Assembly (NCBI GenBank): GCA_030348385.1
Contig: JAUCFP010000006.1
Span: 3,623,501-3,687,500 of the forward strand
From: Cytobacillus sp. NJ13
GTDB lineage: Bacteria > Bacillota > Bacilli > Bacillales > Cytobacillaceae
Direction of reading: 5' to 3'
DNA length: 64,000 nt
The notes beneath the pieces were generated by a model. It did no database searches and was not told the DNA's origin. It saw only the letters and a program-made list of their open reading frames with translations. The translations under genes and the position numbers were made by a program. Below are positions 1 through 9,493 of this stretch, in pieces (within the stretch, counting starts at the first letter, position 1; the number at the start of each line of letters is the position of its first letter).

Positions 1-1013
1 TGATGCAGGAGGAAGTTCTCGCTTTATTTGGCATGACAGCATCTGATGTGTCAGAAAATTTTATTTTATTCACGCAGGTACTGACGGATACGGCATTTAT
101 TTTCCTCCCGGCTCTTGTTGCCTGGTCAACCTTTAGAGTGTTTGGCGGGACTCCGATCATTGGTTTAATCCTAGGATTGATGCTCGTGAGTCCTTCTCTG
201 CCAAATGCGTGGGATGTGGCAGGCGGAAATGTTGAACCGATTTACTTTTTTGGATTCATTCCGGTTGTTGGCTATCAGGCTTCTGTCCTGCCAGCCTTTA
301 TTGCAGGGATTATTGGGGCAAAATTGGAGAGGGTCATTCGAAAACGGGTGCCGGATGCATTGGATTTAATTATTACCCCATTCTTAACCCTTCTGATCAT
401 GATTGGATTATCGCTTCTTGTCATTGGGCCGTTGTTTCATATGGTGGAGCAAGGCATCCTGGATGTTACTACTACTGTGCTCTCATGGCCGTTCGGGATC
501 AGCGGCATTCTTATCGGGGGCCTTAATCAGCTTATCGTTATCACAGGTGTTCATCATATTTTCAATATGCTGGAGATTCAGCTATTGGCTCAGTATAAAA
601 GCAATCCTTACAACGCAATTGTTACATGTGCCGTTGCAGCACAAGGCGGTGCAACCCTAGCAGTCGCTTTAAAAACACAATCAGCCAAATTAAAGGCCCT
701 GGCTTTCCCATCAGCCTTATCCGCGTTTTTGGGAATAACCGAGCCAGCATTGTTCGGTGTCAATTTGCGCTACGGCAAGCCGTTTGTCATGGGACTGATA
801 GGCGGAGCTGCCGGCGGGTTCGCTGCCTCCCTGCTACAGCTGAAAGCGACAGGAATGGCAGTTACGGTTATTCCAGGCACCCTTCTTTACTTAAATGGCC
901 AGGTTCTGCAGTACATTTTAGTCAATGTGATTGCCATCGCAGTGGCCTTTGCCCTGACCTGGATGTTCGGCTACTCGGATAAGGCAAAGAAAGAAGTGGA
1001 ACAGGGACAGTAA
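1..1013 (+). CDS. sacP: PTS sucrose-type transporter EIIBC, C-terminal part (cut by window edge)
   Basis: Membrane EIIC part of a sugar phosphotransferase permease that imports and phosphorylates its sugar, most likely sucrose. About 336 residues are visible, made of alternating hydrophobic segments with the EIIC signatures ITGVHHIFNMLE and GITEPALFGVNLRYGKPF, which lie around the sugar site. The EIIB domain and true start lie upstream of the window, so the visible ATG at position 3 is probably internal. The sucrose assignment rests on the next two genes, a GH32 sucrose-6-phosphate hydrolase and a PfkB fructokinase, which form a classical sucrose operon in the same direction with a 31-base gap. 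A related beta-fructoside specificity cannot be excluded. Confidence 0.85.
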   Translation, partial: MQEEVLALFGMTASDVSENFILFTQVLTDTAFIFLPALVAWSTFRVFGGTPIIGLILGLMLVSPSLPNAWDVAGGNVEPIYFFGFIPVVGYQASVLPAFIAGIIGAKLERVIRKRVPDALDLIITPFLTLLIMIGLSLLVIGPLFHMVEQGILDVTTTVLSWPFGISGILIGGLNQLIVITGVHHIFNMLEIQLLAQYKSNPYNAIVTCAVAAQGGATLAVALKTQSAKLKALAFPSALSAFLGITEPALFGVNLRYGKPFVMGLIGGAAGGFAASLLQLKATGMAVTVIPGTLLYLNGQVLQYILVNVIAIAVAFALTWMFGYSDKAKKEVEQGQ

Positions 1014-1044
1014 CAGAAATTTTCAACAGCAAGGATGTTCTAAT

Positions 1045-2484
1045 ATGACTGAAATAGATTTTATCAAGAAGGCCAGCGAGGCAGCGGAGAGAAACAGGCA
1101 TTTGGTTCAAAAGGATCCCTACCGGCTGAAGTATCATCTCATGCCGCCTGTTGGCTTGCTGAATGATCCCAATGGCTTAAACCAATTCAAGGGTGTTTAT
1201 CATGTGTTTTATCAATGGAACCCGTTTGACACTGCCCATGGTGCCAAGTATTGGGGACATTACTCATCCAGGGATCTCATCCATTGGAAGGAGGAGCCTA
1301 TCGCGCTCGCTCCTGATCAGTGGTATGACCGGAATGGCTGCTATTCTGGAAGTGCGGTAGAGCATGACGGAAAGCTGTATCTCTTTTATACAGGAAATGT
1401 GAAGTCGGAGGGTGGCAAGCGAGAAACTTATCAGTGTCTTGCTGTTTCTGAGGATGGCATCCATTTTGAAAAAAAAGGGCCAGTCCTGAAGCTGCCAAAA
1501 GGATATACCGCTCATTTCCGGGATCCGAAGGTCTGGGAAAAGGATGGGCACTTCTATATGGTAGTTGGGGCTCAAACCCCCAATCAGGAGGGTAAGGCTG
1601 TCCTGTTTGCTTCGAAGGATTTATACCATTGGGAGGAAAAAGGGAAGATTGCCGGCGCATGGATGAATGGCCTGGAAGACTTCGGCTATATGTGGGAATG
1701 TCCGGATCTATTTGAGCTTGATGGCCAGGAAATATTGCTTGTTTCACCGCAGGGGCTTGAGCCGAGCGGGTATGAATACCATAACCTTTTTCAATCAGGG
1801 TATTTTGCCGGAAAGCTTGATTACGAAAAAGCGATGTTTAAACATGGTTCCTTTGCTGAGCTGGATCGCGGCTTTGATTTTTATGCACCGCAAACGTTTA
1901 AGGACGATTCAGGCAGGCGGATTCTTTATGGATGGATGGGCATTACAGATGAAGACGAATCCAGCCAGCCGACTGTCCCTTATCGCTGGATCCACGCATT
2001 GACCATGCCAAGAGTGCTTGAAATGGAAAACGGAAGGCTTATACAGACTCCTGTGGAAGAATTAAAAAAGCTCCGCAAAGATAAAACGGAGCTCCAGAAT
2101 GTGGAGATAAATGGAGAAAGGCTGCAGCTGGATAGAATAAGTGGAAAAACTGCAGAACTGATGCTGAAATTCTTTAAGAATGTAAGGGGAATGTTCAAAA
2201 TGGATTTCCGGAATGAGGCTTCTCTTACTTATAACCCGGATCAAAAGGAAATCCAGCTGCAAAGAAGAAATGTAAAATCAGGAATGCAGGAGTCAAGAAC
2301 CTGCAAAATTAAAAGTTTATCCAACCTGCATGTGTTTATGGACCAGTCTTCACTGGAAATTTTCATAAATGGCGGAGAGGAAGTGTTCACAGCACGATAT
2401 TTTCCTGATTCTGAGGATGAAACGATTTTCTTTAGCGGGGATGCAGGCTTTTCGGTATCCATGTGGAATCTTGAGGATAAATAA
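1045..2484 (+). CDS. sacA: Sucrose-6-phosphate hydrolase (GH32)
   Basis: Cytoplasmic beta-fructosidase that splits sucrose-6-phosphate into glucose-6-phosphate and fructose. The 479-residue protein has the GH32 five-blade propeller signatures: NDPNG (nucleophile Asp41), FRDPKV (Asp160, transition-state stabiliser) and WECPDLF (acid/base Glu218). A C-terminal beta-sandwich region follows from about residue 340. There is no signal peptide, which fits a PTS-fed intracellular enzyme rather than a levanase. An AAGGA ribosome binding site lies 10 bases before the ATG. It sits between the PTS permease and the fructokinase as the middle gene of the operon. Length is normal for the family. Confidence 0.95.
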   Translation: MTEIDFIKKASEAAERNRHLVQKDPYRLKYHLMPPVGLLNDPNGLNQFKGVYHVFYQWNPFDTAHGAKYWGHYSSRDLIHWKEEPIALAPDQWYDRNGCYSGSAVEHDGKLYLFYTGNVKSEGGKRETYQCLAVSEDGIHFEKKGPVLKLPKGYTAHFRDPKVWEKDGHFYMVVGAQTPNQEGKAVLFASKDLYHWEEKGKIAGAWMNGLEDFGYMWECPDLFELDGQEILLVSPQGLEPSGYEYHNLFQSGYFAGKLDYEKAMFKHGSFAELDRGFDFYAPQTFKDDSGRRILYGWMGITDEDESSQPTVPYRWIHALTMPRVLEMENGRLIQTPVEELKKLRKDKTELQNVEINGERLQLDRISGKTAELMLKFFKNVRGMFKMDFRNEASLTYNPDQKEIQLQRRNVKSGMQESRTCKIKSLSNLHVFMDQSSLEIFINGGEEVFTARYFPDSEDETIFFSGDAGFSVSMWNLEDK

Positions 2485-2505
2485 CTTTTTTAAATGAGGT
2501 GTACT

Positions 2506-3447
2506 ATGAAAGGAGTTCTATGTTTAGGGGAAGCTCTGATAGATTTTATTCCCCTGGACTCTGATAATTCTACCTATCAAAAGGCTCCGGGCGGGGCACC
2601 GGCTAATGTTTCGGTTGGAGTCTCGCAGCTTGGAGGGAAGGCCGCCTTCATTGGGAAAGTCGGAGACGATGTGCTCGGTCACTTTCTTAAGGATACCTTG
2701 AAGGGGTATGGGGTCCATACACAATATATGAAACTGACGGATGAAGCGCGGACGGGTATAACGTTTGTGACGTTAGAGCCTTCTGGTGAGCGGGATTTTA
2801 GTTTCTATATTAACCCAAGTGCAGATCGTTTCCTGAATAAAGGTGAGATTGACTGGTCCATTTTAGAAGAATATAAGATTTTTCACTTTGGCTCGATTTC
2901 ACTGATTCATGAGCCTTCGAGAACTGCAGCCCTCCAAGCGGTGAAGAGAGCCCGGAAAATGGATATGCTTATTTCCTATGATCCAAATCTCCGCTTAGGA
3001 TTGTGGGATTCCGAGGAAAGGGCAAAAGCAGAAATTATGGCGACTCTTCCCTATGCCGATATTGTAAAAATTTCGGAGGAGGAGCTCACCTTTTTAACCG
3101 GATGCAGTGATATGGAAGAAGGAATCTCCCGGCTGCCTGAAAATCAGCTGACAATCGTTACAATGGGCGGTGACGGCTGCCTCTTCCGCTATAAAGATGA
3201 GATCGGGAAAATTCCTGCATTGCCATACAAGGTGGTGGATACCACCGGTGCCGGAGATGCATTCGTTTCCGGACTCCTTTATTGCATAAATGACTCTCCT
3301 AAAGCTTTAGAGGATCATTCGCATGACGAGATGGCCTCCATGATTCGCTTCGCAAATGTGTCAGGAGGCCTAGCTGTCACCAGGAAAGGCGCCATGACCG
3401 GTCTTCCCTGCCTGGATGAAGTGCAGGAAATCCTTAAAAAGACATAA
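2506..3447 (+). CDS. scrK: Fructokinase, PfkB/ribokinase family
   Basis: Phosphorylates the fructose released by the preceding hydrolase. The protein has 313 residues with both PfkB signatures: an N-terminal glycine-rich stretch (GGAPANVSVGVSQLGG) and the C-terminal DTTGAGDAFVSG motif whose Asp is the catalytic base. I start it at the ATG at 2506 (MKGVLCLGEALIDF) because a GAGGTG ribosome binding site precedes it. An upstream ATG at 2494 overlaps that site. The gap to the hydrolase is 21 bases, so the two are co-transcribed. A strong terminator follows directly, closing the operon. Other PfkB sugar kinases look alike; the operon context gives the substrate. Confidence 0.88.
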   Translation: MKGVLCLGEALIDFIPLDSDNSTYQKAPGGAPANVSVGVSQLGGKAAFIGKVGDDVLGHFLKDTLKGYGVHTQYMKLTDEARTGITFVTLEPSGERDFSFYINPSADRFLNKGEIDWSILEEYKIFHFGSISLIHEPSRTAALQAVKRARKMDMLISYDPNLRLGLWDSEERAKAEIMATLPYADIVKISEEELTFLTGCSDMEEGISRLPENQLTIVTMGGDGCLFRYKDEIGKIPALPYKVVDTTGAGDAFVSGLLYCINDSPKALEDHSHDEMASMIRFANVSGGLAVTRKGAMTGLPCLDEVQEILKKT

Positions 3448-3454
3448 ATTTACC

Positions 3455-3503
3455 AAACAGCAGACAAACCTTCCAATACTGGAACTGTTTTGTCTGCTGT
3501 TTT
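3455..3503 (+). terminator. Rho-independent terminator of the sucrose operon
   Basis: A perfect 14-bp stem (AAACAGCAGACAAA pairs with its complement at 3489-3502) is closed by a 20-base loop and followed by a short T run. Confidence 0.85.
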
Positions 3504-3721
3504 AGTTCCGAAAAACCCTGCGCCGCTTTCTAATTTGTCTAAAATAGTATATAATTATCAGATAATACTAGCTATCTTACCCGATCAATCATTATAATAG
3601 AATAGAATGTGTATTTTGTGTGACGGAAAAGGTGTGTCCTTGGGTGATGCCTTTCTAGTGGTGACACCTGAGCAGAGCGCCTGCAGTTTTTGGCAAATAT
3701 CTGGGATAAGGAAGGTTTAAA

Positions 3722-5233
3722 ATGAGCAGCGTACAGAACAAAACAGACGTTATCTTAATTGGTGCCGGAATCATGAGCGCGACTTTGGGGTCTTTACTGA
3801 AAGAGTTAGCACCTGAGTGGGAAATCAAAGTGTTTGAAAAGCTCGCTAGCGCAGGAGAAGAAAGCTCTAACGAATGGAATAATGCAGGGACGGGACATGC
3901 TGCATTGTGCGAGCTTAACTATACATCCGAAAAATCCGATGGATCAATAGATATTACTAAAGCGATTAATGTAAATGAACAATTTCAGCTTTCCAGACAG
4001 TTTTGGGCTTATCTTGTAGAAAACAACCTGATTCGCAATCCGCAGGACTTTATTATGCCAATCCCTCATATGAGCTTTGTTCAAGGGGAAAAAAATGTGT
4101 CGTTTTTGAAAAAACGTTTGGAAGCGCTGTCAGCTAATCCGCTGTTTCAGGGCATGGAATTTTCAGATGATCCTGCAAAGCTGAAGGAATGGATTCCGGT
4201 GATGATGGATGGCCGCACTTCGGACGAGCCAATCGCAGCTACCAAAATCGACTCTGGAACGGATGTCAACTTCGGTGCGCTAACGCGCATGCTGTTTGAC
4301 CATTTAAAGAGTAAAAATGTCAATGTCCATTATCAGCACAGCGTTGAGGATTTAAAGCGTGCTGGCGATGGATCATGGAATGTAAAAGTTCGAAATATGG
4401 AAAGCGGCACAACCGAAAACCATCAGGCTAAGTTCGTCTTTATCGGCGGCGGCGGCGGAAGCCTGCATCTGCTGCAGAAGACGGGCATCCCTGAATCCAA
4501 GCATATAGGCGGATTCCCGGTAAGCGGACTGTTCCTCGTCTGCAACAAACCGGAAATTGTCGAGAGGCATCATGCAAAAGTGTACGGAAAAGCCAAGGTA
4601 GGTGCACCTCCAATGTCCGTGCCGCATCTGGATACAAGGTTTATTGATAACAAGAAATCCCTGCTGTTCGGGCCATTTGCCGGTTTCTCGCCAAAGTTCT
4701 TAAAGACAGGTTCCAATATGGACCTGATCAAGTCTGTTAAACCGAATAATGTCATCACCATGCTGGCAGCTGGTGCAAAAGAAATGGGGCTGACAAAATA
4801 TCTGATTCAGCAGGTCATGCTTTCCCATGAACAGCGCGTCGAAGAATTGCGCGAGTTTATCCCTAATGCACAGAGTGAAGACTGGAGTGTCGTGGTAGCA
4901 GGCCAGCGTGTACAGGTAATCAAGGATACGCCTGCAGGAAAAGGAACCCTGCAATTCGGCACTGAAGTAGTCAGCGACTCTGATGGCACGGTTGCTGCCC
5001 TGCTCGGAGCCTCTCCGGGCGCTTCGACAGCGGTTAACGTCATGCTTGAAGTGTTGAATAAATGCTTCCCGCAGCATATGGAAGAGTGGCATTTTAAAAT
5101 TAAGAAAATGATTCCGTCCTATGGCATGTCACTGTCCGAGAACCCTGATCTTTTCCGTGAGATTCACACTTCTACAGCGCAGGTGCTGGGGCTTAGCGAA
5201 AAGGAGAAGCAGCAGGAACTTGCTTATAACTAA
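3722..5233 (+). CDS. mqo: Malate:quinone oxidoreductase
   Basis: FAD-dependent peripheral membrane enzyme that oxidises malate to oxaloacetate and passes electrons to the quinone pool. The protein has 503 residues, the usual Mqo length. It begins with the dinucleotide-binding motif [15 protein letters not shown], followed by Mqo-typical blocks such as [15 protein letters not shown] and [16 protein letters not shown] ribosome binding site (AAGGAAGG) precedes the ATG. It is transcribed alone: the sucrose terminator lies upstream and its own hairpin downstream. The 220-base leader contains an imperfect inverted repeat (GGTGT near 3631, ACACC near 3664) that matches no riboswitch I know. Confidence 0.95.
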   Translation: MSSVQNKTDVILIGAGIMSATLGSLLKELAPEWEIKVFEKLASAGEESSNEWNNAGTGHAALCELNYTSEKSDGSIDITKAINVNEQFQLSRQFWAYLVENNLIRNPQDFIMPIPHMSFVQGEKNVSFLKKRLEALSANPLFQGMEFSDDPAKLKEWIPVMMDGRTSDEPIAATKIDSGTDVNFGALTRMLFDHLKSKNVNVHYQHSVEDLKRAGDGSWNVKVRNMESGTTENHQAKFVFIGGGGGSLHLLQKTGIPESKHIGGFPVSGLFLVCNKPEIVERHHAKVYGKAKVGAPPMSVPHLDTRFIDNKKSLLFGPFAGFSPKFLKTGSNMDLIKSVKPNNVITMLAAGAKEMGLTKYLIQQVMLSHEQRVEELREFIPNAQSEDWSVVVAGQRVQVIKDTPAGKGTLQFGTEVVSDSDGTVAALLGASPGASTAVNVMLEVLNKCFPQHMEEWHFKIKKMIPSYGMSLSENPDLFREIHTSTAQVLGLSEKEKQQELAYN

Positions 5234-5246
5234 TTCTCAGAAATAT

Positions 5247-5285
5247 AGAACCTTTGACCCACATGCGGGTTGGAGGTTCTTTTTT
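5247..5285 (+). terminator. Terminator after mqo
   Basis: AGAACCT pairs with AGGTTCT, with an inner ACCC/GGGT stem, followed by a T run. Confidence 0.85.
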
Positions 5286-5297
5286 GTAAACAGGACT

Positions 5298-5311
5298 AGA
5301 AAACGCTTCCA
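5298..5311 (+). promoter_or_regulatory. cre-like site (CcpA)
   Basis: AGAAAACGCTTCCA matches 13 of 14 positions of the Bacillus cre consensus TGWAARCGYTWNCW. It lies 42 bases upstream of the -35 box of the efe operon, so catabolite control of iron uptake or of its peroxidase is possible. A single match may be chance. Confidence 0.35.
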
Positions 5312-5352
5312 TTAATGGTAGTAGGATCGTTTGACAGCTGACAGAAAATGTA

Positions 5353-5385
5353 TTGACTAATGTATTGATAATGATTATCATTATT
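5353..5385 (+). promoter_or_regulatory. efe operon promoter overlapped by a Fur box
   Basis: TTGACT (5353-5358) and TATCAT (5376-5381) are spaced by 17 bases. The 19-bp sequence GATAATGATTATCATTATT (5367-5385) matches the classical Fur consensus at 17 of 19 positions and covers the -10 box. Fur-Fe(II) bound here would block RNA polymerase, so the operon should be induced by iron starvation. Confidence 0.9.
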
Positions 5386-5423
5386 GGCAGGAATAATAGT
5401 TTGATATTATTGGAGGCTTACAT

Positions 5424-6284
5424 ATGAATAGGTTTATAAAAGTTACAGGCTTATTGATGCTATCAGGCGGTATTTTAGCTGGCTGCGGTGAGGATGTTTC
5501 ACATGAAACAGCTGAAAAAGAAGAAAGTGCTCAGACAAAAGCCAGCAGCACAGAAAAGGAGGTTAGTACATATAAACAGTTTGCTATTGAGCAGCTGGAT
5601 GAATTTGTAATGGCTACAGAAGGATTCGTAGAAGCGGTGAAGGCCGGAGATGTGGAAAAGGCGAAGGAGCTTTATGCACCAGCCCGGATGTATTTTGAAC
5701 GTTCAGAGCCGATTGCAGAGAGCTTTGGCGACCTTGATCCGCGAATTGATGCCCGTCTGGCTGACATCCAGGCAGAAGGACAAGGAGAAGAAGAATGGTC
5801 AGGCTATCATAAACTTGAGTATGGACTTTGGGAAGAAGGCACAACAGTGGGGTATGAAGAGACAGCTGACCAGCTGCTGAAGGATGTAAAAGAACTGCGT
5901 GCGAAGGTAGAAACGGTTGAAGTGACCCCAGATTTAATGATTACAGGGGCAGTCGATCTTTTAAACGAAGTATCCACATCCAAAATAACAGGTGAAGAGG
6001 AAATTTACTCTCATACCGACTTGTATGATTTTAAAGCTAATGTGGAAGGCGCAGAGAAAATCTTTGAAATATTCAAAGAGAAGCTGACGGAAAAAGACGC
6101 AGATCTTGTGAAGAAACTGGATGAAAACTTTACAGTATTGGATGAGCAGCTTGCTAAGTACGAGGATGGAAAAGGCGGTTATGTATCCTACGAGGAATTG
6201 ACACAGGAAGATACAAAAGCACTGTCGGCAGCGGTTGATAATTTAGGAGAACCTTTAAGTCAAATGGCCATTGTTGTGGAGTGA
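5424..6284 (+). CDS. efeM: EfeO/EfeM-type iron-uptake lipoprotein (M75 domain)
   Basis: Extracytoplasmic lipoprotein that hands iron to the EfeU permease. The 286-residue protein starts with a lipoprotein signal ending in the lipobox L-A-G-C (Cys21). A Ser/Glu/Lys-rich linker follows, then an imelysin-like M75 domain with the HxxE metal motif (HKLE, residues 129-132). It lacks the N-terminal cupredoxin domain of E. coli EfeO, which is the usual EfeM form. A GGAGG ribosome binding site lies 7 bases before the ATG. It is first gene of efeM-efeB-efeU under the Fur box, and its stop nearly touches efeB, indicating translational coupling. Confidence 0.92.
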   Translation: MNRFIKVTGLLMLSGGILAGCGEDVSHETAEKEESAQTKASSTEKEVSTYKQFAIEQLDEFVMATEGFVEAVKAGDVEKAKELYAPARMYFERSEPIAESFGDLDPRIDARLADIQAEGQGEEEWSGYHKLEYGLWEEGTTVGYEETADQLLKDVKELRAKVETVEVTPDLMITGAVDLLNEVSTSKITGEEEIYSHTDLYDFKANVEGAEKIFEIFKEKLTEKDADLVKKLDENFTVLDEQLAKYEDGKGGYVSYEELTQEDTKALSAAVDNLGEPLSQMAIVVE

Positions 6285-6289
6285 TCAAA

Positions 6290-7561
6290 ATGAGCACGAA
6301 AGACGAAAAATCTTTATTTAAAAAAGGATTTTCCCGCCGTGAAATGCTGAAAACCGCAGGGATCGGAAGTGCGGGCATGATTCTGGGGGCAACTGGATTC
6401 TCGGGAATCTTAACCGCCTTTGGAGAAACTCCATTCGTGGATGATAACCAGGAAACCAGGAACAAAGTGGATTTCTACGGCAAGCATCAATCAGGCATAC
6501 TGACGAAAAATCCTGAACATGCTTACTTTGTGTCCTTGAATTGCACAGCCAAATCTAAAGCTGAATTGAAAGAAATGTTCCAGCTTTGGACCCTGTATGG
6601 TGTACAGCTAATGAATGGGCAGATGGTTGAACCCGATTCAGCGAATAAGCTGCTTCCTGCTCCCGATACAGGAGAAGCTGTGGGACTTGATGCCTCACAT
6701 TTGACTTTAACTTTCGGAGTTGGCCCGAGTTTATTTGAGAAAAAAGAGCTTGGACTGAAACATATGAAGCCGCAGGAACTAAAGGATTTGCCTCATTTTC
6801 CAAAAGATCAGCTTGATCCGCGGTATGTCGGCGGAGATATCTGTATTCAGGCATGTGCCGACGACCCGCAGGTTGCTTTCCATGCGGTGAGGAATTTAAT
6901 CCGTTCGGCGAGGGGCCTTGTGACGATGAGATGGTCACAGACCGGCTTCAATTCTTATGGAATGAAAGACAAAGAAAAGATGACGCCCCGAAACTTGTTT
7001 GCCTTTAAAGATGGCACAGGCAACCCTAATGTGGATGATCCCAAAGAGATGGAAGAGGTCGTGTGGGTGAAGCCGGGTGAATCAAAGAACTGGATGACCG
7101 GAGGATCTTATTTGGCTTTCAGACGCATTCAAATGCACCTTGAAACCTGGGATCGTACAGCTTTGCGCGAACAGGAAGCGACCTTTGGGCGGCACCGCGA
7201 CACCGGGGCACCTATTGGGAAGAGCGATGAGTTTTCTGATATGGAAATAGAGCGGAAAGAAAATGGAAAGTCAGTTGTTCCTGAAAATTCACATGTGTTT
7301 TTGGCAAGACAAGTGAAAGACCGAATGCTTAGGCGTTCTTTTTCCTACTCGGATGGAATCAATTCTGACACGGGATCCTTTGATGCCGGGCTGCTGTTTA
7401 TCTCGTTCCAGAAGAATCCGCAGCAATTCATCAACATTCAGAATAGTTTTGGACGTATGGACAAGTTAAATGAATATATAACCCATCGCGGCAGCGCGCT
7501 ATTTGCCTGCTTTCCTGGTGTGAAAAAAGGAAGCTATCTTGGTGCCGGGCTGTTTGAATAG
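6290..7561 (+). CDS. efeB: EfeB, Tat-exported DyP-type heme peroxidase
   Basis: Dye-decolourising-type heme peroxidase of the EfeUOB system, thought to oxidise Fe(II) or act on heme at the cell surface. The 423-residue protein has a twin-arginine signal (SRREMLKTAG, Arg16-Arg17), so it is exported folded with heme. DyP signatures are FKDGTGNP (distal Asp241) and ENSHVFLAR (His335, likely proximal heme ligand). I use the ATG at 6290, which has GGAGTG six bases upstream. A GTG at 6281 overlaps the efeM stop and sits inside that binding site. A normal ribosome binding site for efeU follows 12 bases after the stop. Confidence 0.93.
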   Translation: MSTKDEKSLFKKGFSRREMLKTAGIGSAGMILGATGFSGILTAFGETPFVDDNQETRNKVDFYGKHQSGILTKNPEHAYFVSLNCTAKSKAELKEMFQLWTLYGVQLMNGQMVEPDSANKLLPAPDTGEAVGLDASHLTLTFGVGPSLFEKKELGLKHMKPQELKDLPHFPKDQLDPRYVGGDICIQACADDPQVAFHAVRNLIRSARGLVTMRWSQTGFNSYGMKDKEKMTPRNLFAFKDGTGNPNVDDPKEMEEVVWVKPGESKNWMTGGSYLAFRRIQMHLETWDRTALREQEATFGRHRDTGAPIGKSDEFSDMEIERKENGKSVVPENSHVFLARQVKDRMLRRSFSYSDGINSDTGSFDAGLLFISFQKNPQQFINIQNSFGRMDKLNEYITHRGSALFACFPGVKKGSYLGAGLFE

Positions 7562-7573
7562 GGAGATGCTAAA

Positions 7574-9322
7574 ATGAAGAAACTGGTTTTTCTAGTATCA
7601 TGCTTGTTCATGTTTTTCTCGCCAATCGCTGACGCTGAAGAGAATTACAGCGACCTGTTTATTTTAGTCGGAGATGCCATTATGAAAGTGAAGGCCGATG
7701 ACTGGGAATCAGCAGAAAAGCTTGGTGCGGAGCTTGATCAGTCCTGGCAGCAAGTGGAGAAAACGGACAGCAAAGAAGCAAAAAAGGTCGGCCAGACGAT
7801 TTCAAAGTTAACGGGTGTTCTCGAAGATCATCAGAAAGAGGAGACGCTTCAGGCATTAACGAACGTATCCCATGCTCTGGTTGGTTTTGAAAAAGAACAA
7901 AATCCTGTAGACAAAGGGAAACAGCGGGAAGAAGTGAAAAATGCCTTTCACCCCATTCTGGAGGACTTATCTGCAGCCATAACGGAAGAAAATGCAGAAG
8001 AAGTCAGCAATCAATATAAGAATCTTTTAGCGATGTGGAATCGCAAGGAAAAAATGGTCCGTGACCAAAGCATTCCTCATTACGGTAAAATCGAAACACA
8101 AATGGGCTTTTTGCGGATCGCCTTAACACAGGATGAAAAGGATTTTGCCCAAATGAAGGGCATCAGTGATTCCTTATCCGCTGCTTTCAGCGAGTTTGTA
8201 TCTGGAAAAGAAATTAAAGCAGAAGAAAACAATTATACTCTGCAGACTTTAGCTGATACTTTGGAAGAAGTTTCACAGGCAGTTAAAAGCGGCCGAACAG
8301 ACGAAGCTGTTGAAGGATTGCAGCAGTTTCTGACAGTCTGGCCATCTGTAGAAGGAGATGTGCGGACTAGGAACGGGTCCCTATATACAAAGCTTGAAAG
8401 TGAAATTCCTGTCATTGCCGGTAATTTGTCTTCTTCCCATGCAGATTTGGATGCCATTCAAAAGAAAATTCTGCAGCATAAACAGGCAATCGAACTGCTT
8501 CAGGAAAAACAAAATTATACATTCTGGGATGCTGCCTTAATCATGCTTCGCGAAGGCATGGAGGCATTGCTGATCGTATCGGCGCTCATCGCTTTCTTAA
8601 ACAAAGCGAATGCCAGGGACCAGCAGAAGTGGATCTGGGCTGGAGCGGCAGGAGGAATCATCATGAGCATCGCTGCGGCCGTTTTCATCAGCCAGGTATT
8701 TTCGTCTGCCACAGCGGGAGCAAACCGGGAAGTAATCGAAGGCGTAACAGGCATAATTGCCGTGGTCATGATGATTGGTGTCGGCATATGGATGCACCAA
8801 AAATCAAATATGAAAGCATGGAACCAATATATTGAAAAGCAGCTTGGCTCTGCTCTATCAAAAGGGAGCATTATTTCCATGTCTCTCGTCAGCTTCCTGT
8901 CTATTTTTAGAGAAGGAGCGGAGACGATCATCTTTTATGCCGGAATGGCCCCTTCAATCAGCAAAGGAAACCTGCTGACGGGCATAGGCGCTGCTGTTGT
9001 GATATTAAGCTTATTTGCCTTCTTGTTTATCCGCTACAGCAAAAAAATAGCGTTTGGCATTTACTTTAAGATTGCGACGGCTCTGATTTACTTCCTGGCC
9101 TTTAAGATCCTGGGGGTAAGCATACATGCCCTGCAGATCACCAATAAGCTGGAAACCACCCAGATCAGCAGCTTACCGATCATTAACTGGATGGGCTTTT
9201 ATCCAACCTGGGAATCTGCCATACCGCAGCTTGTGCTCATTCTCATTTTTGTCATTACGAGTGTCATTCTTAAAAAGCAGAGCAATAAGCCCGATATGAG
9301 AGGCAGCCTTTCAAAAGCTTAA
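7574..9322 (+). CDS. efeU: EfeU, FTR1-family iron permease with long extracytoplasmic domain
   Basis: High-affinity ferrous/ferric iron permease. The 582-residue protein starts with a signal peptide (about residues 1-21), then an extracytoplasmic helical, Glu-rich region to about residue 315. The seven-helix FTR1 permease follows. Both iron-binding REGxE motifs are intact: REGME (326-330) and REGAE (446-450). The N-terminal extension makes it about twice as long as E. coli EfeU, as is common in Bacillus. GGGAG precedes the ATG, and the gap to efeB is 12 bases. It is last gene of the Fur-controlled operon and is followed by a terminator. Confidence 0.93.
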   Translation: MKKLVFLVSCLFMFFSPIADAEENYSDLFILVGDAIMKVKADDWESAEKLGAELDQSWQQVEKTDSKEAKKVGQTISKLTGVLEDHQKEETLQALTNVSHALVGFEKEQNPVDKGKQREEVKNAFHPILEDLSAAITEENAEEVSNQYKNLLAMWNRKEKMVRDQSIPHYGKIETQMGFLRIALTQDEKDFAQMKGISDSLSAAFSEFVSGKEIKAEENNYTLQTLADTLEEVSQAVKSGRTDEAVEGLQQFLTVWPSVEGDVRTRNGSLYTKLESEIPVIAGNLSSSHADLDAIQKKILQHKQAIELLQEKQNYTFWDAALIMLREGMEALLIVSALIAFLNKANARDQQKWIWAGAAGGIIMSIAAAVFISQVFSSATAGANREVIEGVTGIIAVVMMIGVGIWMHQKSNMKAWNQYIEKQLGSALSKGSIISMSLVSFLSIFREGAETIIFYAGMAPSISKGNLLTGIGAAVVILSLFAFLFIRYSKKIAFGIYFKIATALIYFLAFKILGVSIHALQITNKLETTQISSLPIINWMGFYPTWESAIPQLVLILIFVITSVILKKQSNKPDMRGSLSKA

Positions 9323-9338
9323 CATTCGGTCTTCCTTT

Positions 9339-9367
9339 AACCCTAACCTCGGTGGTTGGGGTTTTTT
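9339..9367 (+). terminator. Terminator of the efe operon
   Basis: AACCCTAACC pairs with GGTTGGGGTT (one G-T pair) around a 5-base loop, followed by six T. Confidence 0.8.
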
Positions 9368-9493
9368 GCTGTAAAAGCACGTGTAAAACCTCTGCAACCT
9401 ATGCGTGCGGCCCCGGCAACCATTCCTATCTTTACTTTTGGCCAAAGATTTTACCATAATGGAGTATCGATTTGAAGAAAGGTGATTGTGAAT

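Noticed and set aside
3600..3720. Riboswitch or T-box in the mqo leader
   Set aside because: There is an imperfect inverted repeat but no T-box sequence, no conserved riboswitch core that I recognise, and no terminator next to the start.
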